A stretch of DNA of 64,000 nucleotides from Pilasporangium apinafurcum. Lineage: Eukaryota > Oomycota > Peronosporomycetes > Pythiales > Pythiaceae. Positions 12,636 through 23,654 of this stretch are shown in pieces. The stretch is taken from the NCBI GenBank assembly GCA_001600495.1, contig BCKE01000060.1, positions 167,284 through 231,283 on the forward strand. Direction: 5' to 3'. The notes below the pieces were generated by a model. It was not told where the DNA came from. It saw only the letters and a program-made list of their open reading frames with translations, and searched no databases. The position numbers and the translations under genes were made by a program. The stretch's first letter is position 1. Each line of letters opens with the position of its first letter.

Positions 12636-13548
12636 CGATTGACTTGGTCTTCTTATGGGTTTGGGGCATACAAGCATTTTCAATAGGTACGAAATCTTAA
12701 TAATAGATAACCTGTCTATTTTATTTAGAAATAAACACTTTGAAACTCTATTATTTTATTATTGCAATGTATTGAAGGAATCAAATTGAAATGGAAACCT
12801 AAAAAGATTGAATGGAGACATATGCATGTGGATGAGTTTGATTCCTGACCGCAATGAACCCTCTGCGTGATTCCAGGATAAGTGCTCATCAAGGCGAATA
12901 AAAAGCAGAAGCTACGATGTTCGCACTTGCAAATCATAGTTACAAAGTGGAACAAAGGGGAAGTGCTGAGGATGGAATACCTTCACCACCTTCGTTAGCT
13001 GATCATGGATCCCGCGATCCCGGTGCTCCTTCCTTCATTACTGAAAGAGGAGCGCTAGTATTGATGAAATTTGTTCACCACGAATGAGTGGCCCATTTGT
13101 TTGTCCTCTAGTCCACCTCCACCAAGTCATGTAGCTTCTGCTTCACCGTTCCTATTGCAAAGGACCAAATTGGAAAAGCCAAACTCGTTGGACCACCGGC
13201 AAGTAAACTAACCCGTCCACGAGCCTTTTCTTTATGCAAATGCAATTATGTAACGCTTGTAGGTCAATAGATCAATCATAAAGACATGTATATCCATCCA
13301 TAGTCTTGAAGTAATACACACGCACAGCAACGACATTGAGTGCATCTTCGCTTCGCAGGTCAATGGTGCTTACGATAGGAACGGGTGGTGCGAGGATCCG
13401 CGAGGTTTTTTATGTTTTTGTATTGATAGTTTAGCAGCAGAAAGGTGGTTTTAGCATCAAATACGAGGTTTTTCACCACGATAGTGCCATTGCCCTGCAA
13501 TTGTTGCGCTCCTCCACTGGAAGTGCACAGCGACATAGTGACAGGAGA
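12636..13548. other. Gene-free stretch between SPF27 and mS35 genes
   Basis: About 0.9 kb. Contains divergent upstream regions. Short ORFs here show no recognisable protein features, and no repeat or structural RNA is evident by eye. Confidence 0.55.
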
Positions 13549-14433
13549 ATGCTGACGGCACATCTTGCACGCACTCGCGGTATCGCAGCCAAGACGCTGC
13601 TAGCAACGGCCCGTCCATCTACGACTGCACATGGTGCGATCTTTTTCTCGACGGACAGCAATAACGCAGACGTTCCACGTCCACAGAAGCAGAAGCAGAA
13701 GCAGCCGCGACGCACCGATGGCAAGCGTGACAATTTGCGTTTTGCTGATGATGAAGGCAAGAAGAACTCTAATGCACCAGCTGTAGCGGTAAAGAGTGAG
13801 AATGCTCCATCTTTCCCACGCAAGAAGAAGACATTTTCGTTCTCGAAGCAGAAAGAACCGGAAGTGCCATTGGAAGTGTTTGAATATCCAGCGTACTGGA
13901 ATCAGGACTATCCTGAGGGGTTCGACGATGAGATGAAACACGAAGTGGAGAAATTACAGATTTTCGCAGACTTCACGCCTTTATTAGATGGTACGTAAAA
14001 TTCTATTCCCGTGTCTGGACGTCTGCTAGTCAAATGCATAATTTAAATGCTTGCACTTTTATTGATTGCAGAATCGTGGCAAAAGGAGATCCACCCGTTG
14101 TTCGATGGTGCTGCCATCGAGCTGACGCTCAACTGCCCACTGGAAGATTTCGATGAGCGATTGTTTATCGACGATAAGAACACGTACGACACTAAAGTAG
14201 TCATGGAAGTGCCGCTCTCGTGTTTCCATGGTCTGGACAAGGACGCCATCGAAATCGTCAAGCAGTTGGCTGGTCCACGATACAACGCTAACAAGAAGCA
14301 GCTGAAGCTGACGGAGGACCGATACAACTCACGTGTGTTCAATCACAAACGGCTCTGCGATATTCTGCATGACCTTACTGAGGCCGCCCACCAAGAAAGC
14401 CTCAAGGCTAAGAAACAGGCGGCACAAGCGTAG
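13549..14433 (+). CDS. Mitochondrial small-subunit ribosomal protein mS35
   Basis: Exons 13549-13990 and 14072-14433 encode 267 residues. The N-terminus (MLTAHLARTRGIAAKTLLAT) is Arg/Ala-rich without acids, a typical mitochondrial presequence, followed by a low-complexity Lys/Gln stretch. The C-terminal half carries the mS35 family signature: a segment ending KVVMEVPLSCFHGLD, then KQLAGPRYNANKKQLKLT and NHKRLCDILHDL. The protein is a structural component of the mitoribosomal small subunit. The intron splits one Glu codon. An upstream in-frame Met exists at 13501, but starting there would put a less presequence-like extension first. Confidence 0.88.
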
Positions 14434-14631
14434 ACCTAAGTGATGGCTGATACAGGAAGCGAAGCTAATACAAATGTGTGTTGCTACTCAAACCAAAGAG
14501 AGACAAAAATGAACAGAATAGCAAGAGAGCAAGTCGCATGTGTTTTGTTTTGTTTTATGGATTGTCTGTATTGATTGGCACTAGTGTAGCGAGAGGAAGA
14601 ACGAACGGGTGACGAGCATGCAAAGACGCAG

Positions 14632-15972
14632 TTAAATTCGGCACACATAGGAACTCGATTGCGTAACGTAGCGCACCCACCGCTTGTACGTGTAGTTAGG
14701 ATGACGCGCATGCTCCGGGATACGCAGGTATCGCACTTGCAGACTCGACGTGTTGTACATGGGGATCTCGAAATTCATGCTCACCGGCCCAATCTCCCGT
14801 CGAACATGCGGACTCGGTTGACCGAGCGTGATCTTGGCGCGCAGCGTCAGTTCCGTACCGCCAGTGAACCGCTTGATCGCCCAACGCACTTGGTTTTCGT
14901 TCTCGCGGTACTCGGCCAGCTGGCCCGGTGTGTTCTTCCCAATGTCACACGACACTGTGACGGTCGATTGTGGCACTGGGAAACGGATGATTACGTTCGC
15001 ACCATAATTGTTCTCGGGCATGTCGGCGCGAACCTTGAGTACCATTTCGATCTTCGTGGGCGATAACTCTTCGACGTACGGAAAAATGCGAAACGGTGCG
15101 CGGAAATCGCCCGTGATGCGGTAGTTGATGACCGTGAATTCACCATCCGGAGGCTGGAAGATCAGTACACGATCGCGTTCAAATTCGTCCAGTTGCACAC
15201 AGTCATGGAAATTGCAATCGTCTAATATGACTTGTCCATATGATCGGGGACCAGTATTGCCGATAACGAGGTCCTCGTTGAGCGCCAATCGCAATTCCGG
15301 GTTCCCAGACAAGTAGCTCTTGAGCTGAATGCGGCCCTCGATCGAAGCGTTGAGCATTTGTCCACCAGACGAGAACACCACATTGAGTCGCTCCAAAATA
15401 TCGCAAAATAGTTCGTTTTCGTCTTGTTTCTTCGAACCTTGGCCTGCCGTGGTGATCGGTTTCTTGACTGCATTGGCTCCTTTGATGTTGGAGTTATGGG
15501 CGCGAAATCCCGACATTTTTTTTGGCTTCGAAAGAACAGCATCACCAACCAAAATGGCTTCGTTGTGCACATGGCTCTTCAGTCCTTCCGTACTCGTGTC
15601 TTGTGCATAACCATAATCCAGCGTTTCGTCCAGTAATTCGTAGCACAAAATGAAATTCTTGCGTAGCGTTTCTTCTGACAACACACCGCAGTAGTCTTTA
15701 AACACACGACATAATCGCGTCAGCAGCTCCAGAACGTACGACGGACTGACATTATACCGCGTCGTCGCTACAAAGTAAAGAGCGTTTTTCTTGACAAACA
15801 AGTAATTGACACCGTCGACGTTAAACGCTGGTGGTGCGTCCCCCTTTTCCCAAAACTTGACCTTGCGAAAGAAAATCTCGGCCGAATTGCTTTCAACGTC
15901 GCCGCGGAAATCACTAAAAATGATCGTGTCGCCTCGGTTCGAGAGGATGTAGAATTGCGAAATCGCCGCCAT
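14632..15972 (-). CDS. AP-4 adaptor complex mu subunit
   Basis: Intronless, 446 residues, the usual length of adaptor mu chains. Residues 1-140 form the longin-like sigma/mu domain (MAAISQFYILSNRGDTIIF and RKNFILCYELLDETLDYGY). A linker of about 40 residues precedes the mu homology domain (from about 185: VVFSSGGQMLNASIEGRIQ, and NFEIPMYNTSSLQVRYLRI near the end). The early motif SAEIFFRKVKFW and the APPAFNVDGVNYLFVK segment are characteristic of AP-4 rather than AP-1 or AP-2. The mu4 chain reads tyrosine-based sorting signals in cargo at the trans-Golgi network. The short 3' flank separates it from the convergent mS35 gene. Confidence 0.93.
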   Translation of the reverse strand: MAAISQFYILSNRGDTIIFSDFRGDVESNSAEIFFRKVKFWEKGDAPPAFNVDGVNYLFVKKNALYFVATTRYNVSPSYVLELLTRLCRVFKDYCGVLSEETLRKNFILCYELLDETLDYGYAQDTSTEGLKSHVHNEAILVGDAVLSKPKKMSGFRAHNSNIKGANAVKKPITTAGQGSKKQDENELFCDILERLNVVFSSGGQMLNASIEGRIQLKSYLSGNPELRLALNEDLVIGNTGPRSYGQVILDDCNFHDCVQLDEFERDRVLIFQPPDGEFTVINYRITGDFRAPFRIFPYVEELSPTKIEMVLKVRADMPENNYGANVIIRFPVPQSTVTVSCDIGKNTPGQLAEYRENENQVRWAIKRFTGGTELTLRAKITLGQPSPHVRREIGPVSMNFEIPMYNTSSLQVRYLRIPEHARHPNYTYKRWVRYVTQSSSYVCRI

Positions 15973-16789
15973 TGTGTGCTAAGACAGAAAATAACCAGCG
16001 GCGAAGCGGTCAGGTAAGGTGGAGTAACGTATGTAGATGCGTATGGGTGTGTAGTTGGCGTGTTCCCCCTTCGTCAGAGACCAAGTTTTCCCGCCTCTTA
16101 GTGATATGGAGCGTTGGCGGATGAGTTTTCCTCCTCTCCTATCGCCCCCTTTTCTTTCTGCGCGCTTGCCACGTCAAAAGATCGAGCATACAATTGCACA
16201 ATAGACAAAGTAAAAGAACATGTTCTCTCTTTATAAGAACTATGGAGATCAGGCGGGTGAGATGTAACCAACGATATGTTGGTTATTTTGGTGGAATGCG
16301 CCAATCGGACGTTTGATTGTCAAGTTGGACTAGAAAACGGTAAATTTCAAGAACACAACCCGGTAAAATATACCGTCTTATGGTAGATCTGCCTTGCTCT
16401 CGATTTGATCAATGTGGTTACAGTGTGATCAATAGCAAGGTTGCTGCATGTTCGTATGTTTTGGATCAATGGCACGCTTATTGTTTACACTCAGAGAACA
16501 CGAGCAATGGAGCTGTTATCCTTGAGCGAACGGCCATGAGCTTGTCAGTATTTTTGTGTGAAGATCAGTAAGGATGGAATTCACTACTATCATTGCTTGC
16601 TTGAATTTTCTTCGCATCTATTAAGACTATACACACAGCTTGCTGTGCCTCGAAGGAGAGTAGAGAAATCGCAATGCAGCTGAAATAGACGGAAATACAC
16701 TCTTGGGTATCTGTAATATATGATCAATTGCTCGTGTAAAAACAAACTGAAACTCAAGCTAACGACGCTTCGGCCCAATACTCTGAAAT
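15973..16789. other. Gene-free divergent upstream region
   Basis: About 0.8 kb between the divergent AP-4 mu gene and WLGC copy C. It holds both promoters. No repeat, ORF with recognisable features, or structured RNA was noticed. Confidence 0.6.
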
Positions 16790-19640
16790 ATGATGTTCGA
16801 AACAGCCGATCGTGCGGAATCTCCGTCAACACGCTCGCTTTCGACGATGGAACACCCACAAGCAGAGCTTCTGAGTGTCGCACCAGAGGGCGTAGTAGCT
16901 GCGCTAGTCGATCGCACCATTGATGGCACAACTGAACCCCCTACTACAGTACCGAGTAACAAGAATCCTCTTGTCGAATCAACAACCGTGAGGGATGAAC
17001 CCGTGAAGCAAATTCAGGGTCAAGATGCCTTACAACCAGCATCTTTCGCGCCTGATTCAGCTGTAAAGAACCCCAAGTGCTTAATATCACCACCAGCAAA
17101 TGGCTTCTACAAAGTCTTTGGCTTTTTGGGCATCCCAATGATCATCGCGTTCCTTCTAGCCGCAGTGGCGCTCTTCACACAAGCCTACATACAAATCTAT
17201 CCCGAAGATTTTGCAAACACCATCATGAACACGACGAATTTCGACGATGGCAACTTTTGGTTGATGCCTGAACCAGAGCCAGTCCCGATGATCGTCGCCA
17301 CAACACTTTTGATACTCTGCGGTTGCTGTTACCTGGCATTGGTGCTTTTTATTCTCTTCTTCAGGCACAAAGCGATCGTTAAACATCACCATCATCGACA
17401 ACAGCATACCACGGAGGAGACAGTAACGTTTGCCTATCCAAATGGGAAAATGCTATCTCGCATTGTGCCTCGTGCGTTACTAGCGCTTGACATCAAACGT
17501 CCGACGACATCTAGAACTGCATCTGAGGAGGGAAACACGACTCCACAAACCATCTTAAGCCATAAAGGACAGAAGCGAAGCTCGTCGATTATCAATTCGA
17601 TGTACTCACAATTTTTCGCCATGGATGGACCTTTCCACGCCTACTATGTGTGTTCTTGCTTTTGAGATTTTCTTCTTTGCAAACAGGCAGCTAATGACTC
17701 TGTATATGGATTTTGTAGATGGTATTCTTCGATATTCCGAAGCTAATCTTCCAGTCGGCCACATTGGTCAGCTACCTTCGTAAGGGTTTCCCGATCCCAC
17801 TCATCGGTTTTTATGCTGGCATGCTCACGTTCAACTGGCTCATCTCATTCTACCGCTTCCAGCGCACAACGGTTGACCGCTTACTCATCATCGCGCGTTT
17901 ATTTTATCTGTAAGTGAGGATATTTCCACTCCTATATTTTATCACATCAACCCATACTCATTCTCTTTCTTTCGTATTATTTTCAGGTATGACTTGTTCT
18001 TTGCTGCGTTTGCACCAATGGTTGTCATCTTTTACGCTTATGAGCATTTTTACTTCGATCGCGACGAGTTCCGTACCAAGGAAGATTCGATGCTACCTGG
18101 TCGATTCGATCGCGTTGCTCAGCTGTTTGCGGATCCAATGCAAACGTCTATGTTTCGCTTGGGTTACGCAAGTCTACTGCTCACGACAAGCTCTACTATC
18201 GGCATTAAAGTAAGTCTGCTGGTGCTCTCGCTCTACAAATGGCTCAAGATCAGCGTCTATCTCGTACAGTGGCATGATGCTCAGCAACGACAACTCGTAA
18301 TGAAGAATCTTGCCACCGAAAACAACAAACGCAGGACTCGCAGGCATTTGGTCGTCGGTATTATCTTGTTTCTCTGTTTTGGCGCTGGAATTTTATGCTA
18401 TACGATTGTCGCCATAAGTAGCAGCTCTCGCAATTGTGCAAACTACAAGAACTGCGTTGTGGTGTCCTATCAGTGGTATGAGAATCTCGACGGTTGTCCA
18501 TGCATGGTTTATGTCAACCGCAAGACCGATCCGCGCCGGTATGAAGAATGGATAAACCCTCCAGATGCAACCAACGAACTGGAGATTGTTGCCCAGGAAG
18601 GCCAATTGCATACCATTCAGATCATCAACCGCGCTTTGCCAACGTTACCTGATTCGTTAAGCACATGCCACGAACTGGAACAACTGTAAGTGAACGTTAT
18701 TACTCCTGATTGTTGCCCACAGTCTCATATGTCTGCTATTATTATTTGCTTTCTACTATGTTCGGGGATATAGAATATTGATTTACACGAAAACGGAGAT
18801 CATTCCAGACTGGGCAAAGGACCTCACACACCTTCAGTACTTGTACGTCCCATATGTCATCATCTGATGTGAATATAACCCACTCTTTCATAACAATAGA
18901 GATCTAATTGCTGTGTTGTTCATTACAGACACATTGAAGGCGATTTCACTGGTCGAAGCTTGCAACAAGTCCCCATAGATCTCTTTTCAAAGATGCATGA
19001 GCTCCGCTTGATTCACATGGGCATCATTCCGCTCCTCCGACAATTCCCTTCTCTGCATGCCCAGCACCGTCTTCAGTATTTGGCCATCGCTTCTGCCCAT
19101 TCTTTACGTGAACTACCAAGTCTCAACGATCTTACTCGCTTGCGAATGCTCAGCATCGTCGATAGCCAGCATATTCCCCGCTTGCCGTCTTTAGCAGCAC
19201 TCAAACACTTAGAATCATTTACACTCTTCTTCCGGAATGAGATGTGCTGCAACGGATTCATTACCGGTGTCTGCGACTTGGACGATTTCCAGTGCAAAAA
19301 GCGAGCCGGCGAACCAGAAGTACAATGTCTGAACGATACAATTTCAACTGAGGACTATAACCTCATCATGAAGGAAACCACAGGTAATGTCTGTCCGCCA
19401 GTCACTGTGGATCTGATCCAGACCGTCCCCACGAAGTACACGAGCGATGAATTATGTGGCGGCGTGTTGTTTCGTAAATGCTATGAAGCGAACACCACGG
19501 GTATCTGCTACAATGGCAAGATGCAGGTCGTGTCCTGCGATATCACGGGCGATTACGAAAAGATGAGGCGGCTGCAGATAGAGCGCGGTGTGGGGCTACC
19601 GTGTGATCCAAAGGTAGAAGCCTGGCTGGGGTGTGAGTAA
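16790..19640 (+). CDS. WLGC-family multi-membrane LRR protein, copy C
   Basis: Complete member; exons 16790-17647, 17719-17909, 17987-18685, 18774-18842 and 18929-19640 give 842 residues. Exons 2 and 4 are the same length as in copy B (191 and 69 nt). Parts: disordered N-terminus to about 103; membrane segments near 108-132 and 166-190; a multi-membrane block about 295-455; a last membrane segment about 472-495; then a presumed outside region with the motifs NCANYKNCVVV and GCPCMVYVNRKTDP, LRR-like repeats (about 545-690), and a Cys-rich tail finishing EAWLGCE. No catalytic motif. The 3' exons 4 and 5 lie inside the left arm of the large inverted duplication, so part of this gene also exists as a truncated copy at 23655-24521. 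Start is the first of two adjacent Mets. Confidence 0.87.
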
Positions 19641-20720
19641 TAAACGTCAAAGTTATCATGGTAGTTCGAAATAGAGATAGAAGAATTAACAAACGCTTAG
19701 TACTATTTAAGAAAGCTAGATGGGAAATGTACGCTATGTTGTAGACAAGTTTATTTGATGCGCGAGAACCTCTATGATTCCCAAAATGAGAAAAGATTTG
19801 TAGACAAGTAACGAAAGTAACCAAAAATTCTACCTCACTCCAAACGCCAACAAAACATTAGAGATGGTCCGTTCGCTTACTTGGTGATGTAAACATCGCT
19901 GGTCGAGTACTTACAAAGTGAACCAGACGGACCACTACCGACCGTCGACGGGTTCTTACCACCGTTTGACCATTGGCAGATCGGCTTCGTCTTGCTCGAC
20001 TTGACTTTGACGTTCTTGAGCATCGCCTGATCCTTGTAGTTCTTGTTCACTGTCACCACACTCACTTTGGGGTTCACAGCATAGACGTTCGACACACTCA
20101 CTTTGCGTGGGATATTGCCACACGTACCACACGACCGGTACAATTTGCCAAAGTCTTGTGCATAGAAACCGTCGATGTTCACCGTCCCATAGCCGTTGTG
20201 CTGGATGACCTTGTCGTCGGCGTAGCGAGCACCACCACCGATGACACGAGTGACACTGCTGGCCGAGCCACCCTTGACACTCAACGCATCTTCACAGACG
20301 TCGGTCCACCAAACGTTTTCGATAGTGCAGTCATGCTTGTCACAGTGCACGCCTTCCATCTGGTTCTTGCCAATAATCACGTTCTTCAATGTTGCACCAG
20401 GTTCGACGAGGAAGACGGCGGTTTCTTTGCCGCTTTCCTTGCCACCTTGGCATTGTATGTTGGAACGTTCATAGGTCTTCATACCACCATCGAAAGTGGT
20501 GCCAGCCTTGACGACTTGAGGCTTGGAGAGCTTAACAGTGCCTTTGCTGGCTGGCCAGGAGCCATTAGGCATCTTGGCGGCTTTGGTGACAGAAGCAGCG
20601 GCGGCGAAGGCGAGGGCGACGATGGAGAGGAGCTTGACCATTTTGATTTGGGAGCTTGGTGTGTTGTTTGTTGCTTGATGATGTGAGGTTCACTTGGTGA
20701 TTTTGAGAGTGAGAGAATTG
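18764..20720 (+). repeat. Left arm of 1,957-bp inverted duplication
   Basis: This segment is the reverse complement of 22575-24531. Both arms are 1,957 bp, with no length difference, and every stretch I compared by eye is identical, including the intron, the 3' intergenic gap and both coding regions. It contains exons 4-5 of WLGC copy C and a whole pectate lyase gene. The outer end lies inside WLGC intron 3; the inner end lies 79 bp upstream of the pectate lyase start. Confidence 0.95.
19877..20641 (-). CDS. Secreted pectate lyase, polysaccharide lyase family 3 (copy 1)
   Basis: Intronless, 254 residues. A signal peptide (MVKLLSIVALAFAAAASVTKA) precedes a PL3 beta-helix domain. Family features include the opening NGSWPASKGTVKL, the segment VFLVEPGATLKNVIIG, the Cys-containing GVHCDKHDCTIENVWWTDVCEDALSVKG with paired acidic residues expected to bind calcium, and the RSCGTCGN loop. 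The enzyme cleaves de-esterified pectate by beta-elimination in the plant wall. The mature part is short and Cys-rich, as usual for oomycete PL3. It is convergent with WLGC copy C (236 bp between stops). Protein sequence is identical to copy 2. Only 79 bp upstream of the start are shared with copy 2. Confidence 0.94.
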   Translation of the reverse strand: MVKLLSIVALAFAAAASVTKAAKMPNGSWPASKGTVKLSKPQVVKAGTTFDGGMKTYERSNIQCQGGKESGKETAVFLVEPGATLKNVIIGKNQMEGVHCDKHDCTIENVWWTDVCEDALSVKGGSASSVTRVIGGGARYADDKVIQHNGYGTVNIDGFYAQDFGKLYRSCGTCGNIPRKVSVSNVYAVNPKVSVVTVNKNYKDQAMLKNVKVKSSKTKPICQWSNGGKNPSTVGSGPSGSLCKYSTSDVYITK

Positions 20721-22574
20721 AGTGGTAACTCAATTGTTGTATCCTTTGGGGTCTTTTTAGTCGATAAGGTGATGGGTTGGAGATAATGAATTAATCTACA
20801 AACAGGCGCTTTCCTTTGTACGGGATCCTCCATCGAAATCGCTCTTTCCCCATCTGTTTAAGTGGCCTGAAAAGATTGCTAACCGCTATTCTAACAGTAA
20901 AAATATGTGAGACAACGCTGGAGGCAACAGCTGATTCAAAAGAAGAGCAGCAACTTGGTCTGTCAATGCACACTGAACAAGTAGAACGATAGCTCACAGT
21001 ATTGAGACCACGTTGACATATATTGCTGAGATACTGGGCTAAGACTTCTGGGAAACCAGGCGGGGAAGTGAGGGTCTGGCCATGCACTTGCAGTACAATG
21101 TGCGAAGAGACAAGACAGATCAGTTAACAAACACACTCTGTCCTGTTGAAGTAGTTATTTCTTACAATGAACTCACTAACCGTCCAAGCGATTGGCGCCT
21201 TTGTAGCTGATAGAGATGATGTGATTTCGTCACCTTGACAACTTAAAAAGTACCAACCCACGATAACCTCGGTTTCCGCGGGCAAACGCTGTCCATGAAT
21301 TATCGCTTGTTTGCAATGATGAAACATGAATAAAGTGGACGCGCGACGTCCGTCAATACTGGATGACCCACAATAGGATGAGAAGTCGAACAGCGAGATC
21401 CATGTGGACCATACTTTGGCTCCTTAACTCCATCCAGGTCACCAATAATCTTAGTCACTTGTCATTCCTCTGCACAAAAGCTCCATCTACAGGTAATGCA
21501 GCGTCATAACGCATCTCTGAGCCTATGGCGTGTTTTATGGGGTCTTTATCCATTCAGTCGCATGACACGACTAACAGTACGTGCGGTCTGTATTGCATTG
21601 TTTATGTGCTTGGTGTTGGCACATTTGTTGATCAAATACCACTATCAGTGTCCAAACGATAGTGTTTATGGGGTGATGAATGTGGTGATGGTGGGATTTG
21701 CAGCATCCATAATATCCCTCCCCATCTTTACTATTTTCCTTTTGGTAATCGGAATGGAACTTGTGAATTTGGTGTTCGCTCATGCTACCTGGAGACTAAT
21801 CTTTGCTCTCTATGAAGCACCATGAAGCCGACTAGATCCCACGCAAGCATCTACTGACGAGAAAAATGTAGAACCATCTATACAAAATCGCTCCGGATTA
21901 CATTTTCATGTACCAGGTCACATATTTTCTAAGTGTGTTAATGTAACTTAGCTGCCATTTAGATGGGCGATCCAATAAGCAATTACATGAGATGATTGCT
22001 AACTGTCTCGCGATTCTGCATGTGCAACTAAGCATATGTCTACATTAAGAGTCTTCCTAATCTCTTACCTCATCCATTTTGATGTTTGGTACTCTTCATC
22101 GAATCCAATGCAATGCCAGGCTACTATTTTTCTCCTGTTTCATTAGAAGCATCGGCTCCATAATTTTGACGTCGCATTACGACTGAATACGTTTTTGACG
22201 AACTAAATATTATCAAGGATCCTTATAATATCAAATAGTTAGCGTATATTTGCATACGCACCATCAAATCGTACTGCTCCACACGAGGCAGTTCCCCTTC
22301 TCTTGAACCAGCTGTTGTGCCAGTCGCCAGGGATGTTTTGCTGTTAGAAATGCGGCTACGTGCTTCTACCTCTGCAGGTGTAAGATGGGAAGAGATCATT
22401 TGGAAAGCGATTTGATCGTTTCGTACGCTTGTAAAGATCCGGTTTATGAATTGCTCGCGCCCGTAGAGTTGGATTAATTAATCCTACACGGATCATTTAT
22501 CTGAGAGAACGACATAGATCCAACCGCTCACGAGCAGTGACCAGTGTCTCCACTTTACATTCATCACCTAAATC
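20721..22574. other. Unique spacer between the inverted arms
   Basis: The 1,854-bp spacer contains the promoters of the two divergent pectate lyase copies. The longest ORF (21496-21825, plus strand, 109 residues) has two hydrophobic stretches (near AVCIALFMCLVLAHLL and ASIISLPIFTIFLLV) but no motif I can name. It could be a fragment of a decayed membrane transporter, which is a guess only. Two minus-strand ORFs at 20791-21087 and 21124-21327 show nothing recognisable. Confidence 0.45.
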
Positions 22575-22653
22575 CAATTCTCTCACTCTCAAAATCACCA
22601 AGTGAACCTCACATCATCAAGCAACAAACAACACACCAAGCTCCCAAATCAAA

Positions 22654-23418
22654 ATGGTCAAGCTCCTCTCCATCGTCGCCCTCGCCTTCGCCGCCGCTGC
22701 TTCTGTCACCAAAGCCGCCAAGATGCCTAATGGCTCCTGGCCAGCCAGCAAAGGCACTGTTAAGCTCTCCAAGCCTCAAGTCGTCAAGGCTGGCACCACT
22801 TTCGATGGTGGTATGAAGACCTATGAACGTTCCAACATACAATGCCAAGGTGGCAAGGAAAGCGGCAAAGAAACCGCCGTCTTCCTCGTCGAACCTGGTG
22901 CAACATTGAAGAACGTGATTATTGGCAAGAACCAGATGGAAGGCGTGCACTGTGACAAGCATGACTGCACTATCGAAAACGTTTGGTGGACCGACGTCTG
23001 TGAAGATGCGTTGAGTGTCAAGGGTGGCTCGGCCAGCAGTGTCACTCGTGTCATCGGTGGTGGTGCTCGCTACGCCGACGACAAGGTCATCCAGCACAAC
23101 GGCTATGGGACGGTGAACATCGACGGTTTCTATGCACAAGACTTTGGCAAATTGTACCGGTCGTGTGGTACGTGTGGCAATATCCCACGCAAAGTGAGTG
23201 TGTCGAACGTCTATGCTGTGAACCCCAAAGTGAGTGTGGTGACAGTGAACAAGAACTACAAGGATCAGGCGATGCTCAAGAACGTCAAAGTCAAGTCGAG
23301 CAAGACGAAGCCGATCTGCCAATGGTCAAACGGTGGTAAGAACCCGTCGACGGTCGGTAGTGGTCCGTCTGGTTCACTTTGTAAGTACTCGACCAGCGAT
23401 GTTTACATCACCAAGTAA
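22654..23418 (+). CDS. Secreted pectate lyase, polysaccharide lyase family 3 (copy 2)
   Basis: Encodes the same 254-residue protein as the copy at 19877-20641, with signal peptide and intact PL3 domain. The coding DNA appears identical. The leader immediately upstream (from 22575) is shared with copy 1, but all DNA further upstream belongs to the unique spacer, so the two genes probably have different promoters. The leader is rich in CA and CT steps, as often seen in front of strongly expressed oomycete genes (inference). Downstream is the WLGC fragment in tail-to-tail orientation. Confidence 0.94.
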   Translation: MVKLLSIVALAFAAAASVTKAAKMPNGSWPASKGTVKLSKPQVVKAGTTFDGGMKTYERSNIQCQGGKESGKETAVFLVEPGATLKNVIIGKNQMEGVHCDKHDCTIENVWWTDVCEDALSVKGGSASSVTRVIGGGARYADDKVIQHNGYGTVNIDGFYAQDFGKLYRSCGTCGNIPRKVSVSNVYAVNPKVSVVTVNKNYKDQAMLKNVKVKSSKTKPICQWSNGGKNPSTVGSGPSGSLCKYSTSDVYITK

Positions 23419-23654
23419 GCGAACGGACCATCTCTAATGTTTTGTTGGCGTTTGGAGTGAGGTAGAATTTTTGGTTACTTTCGTTACTTGTCTACAAATC
23501 TTTTCTCATTTTGGGAATCATAGAGGTTCTCGCGCATCAAATAAACTTGTCTACAACATAGCGTACATTTCCCATCTAGCTTTCTTAAATAGTACTAAGC
23601 GTTTGTTAATTCTTCTATCTCTATTTCGAACTACCATGATAACTTTGACGTTTA

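Noticed and set aside
12725-12955. 76-residue minus-strand ORF upstream of the SPF27 gene
   Set aside because: No motif, biased composition and no splice link to a neighbour; probably chance.
19973-20686. 237-residue open frame antisense to pectate lyase copy 1 (and its mirror at 22609-23322)
   Set aside because: It overlaps the whole PL3 gene on the other strand and shows no domain; it appears twice only because the arms are identical.
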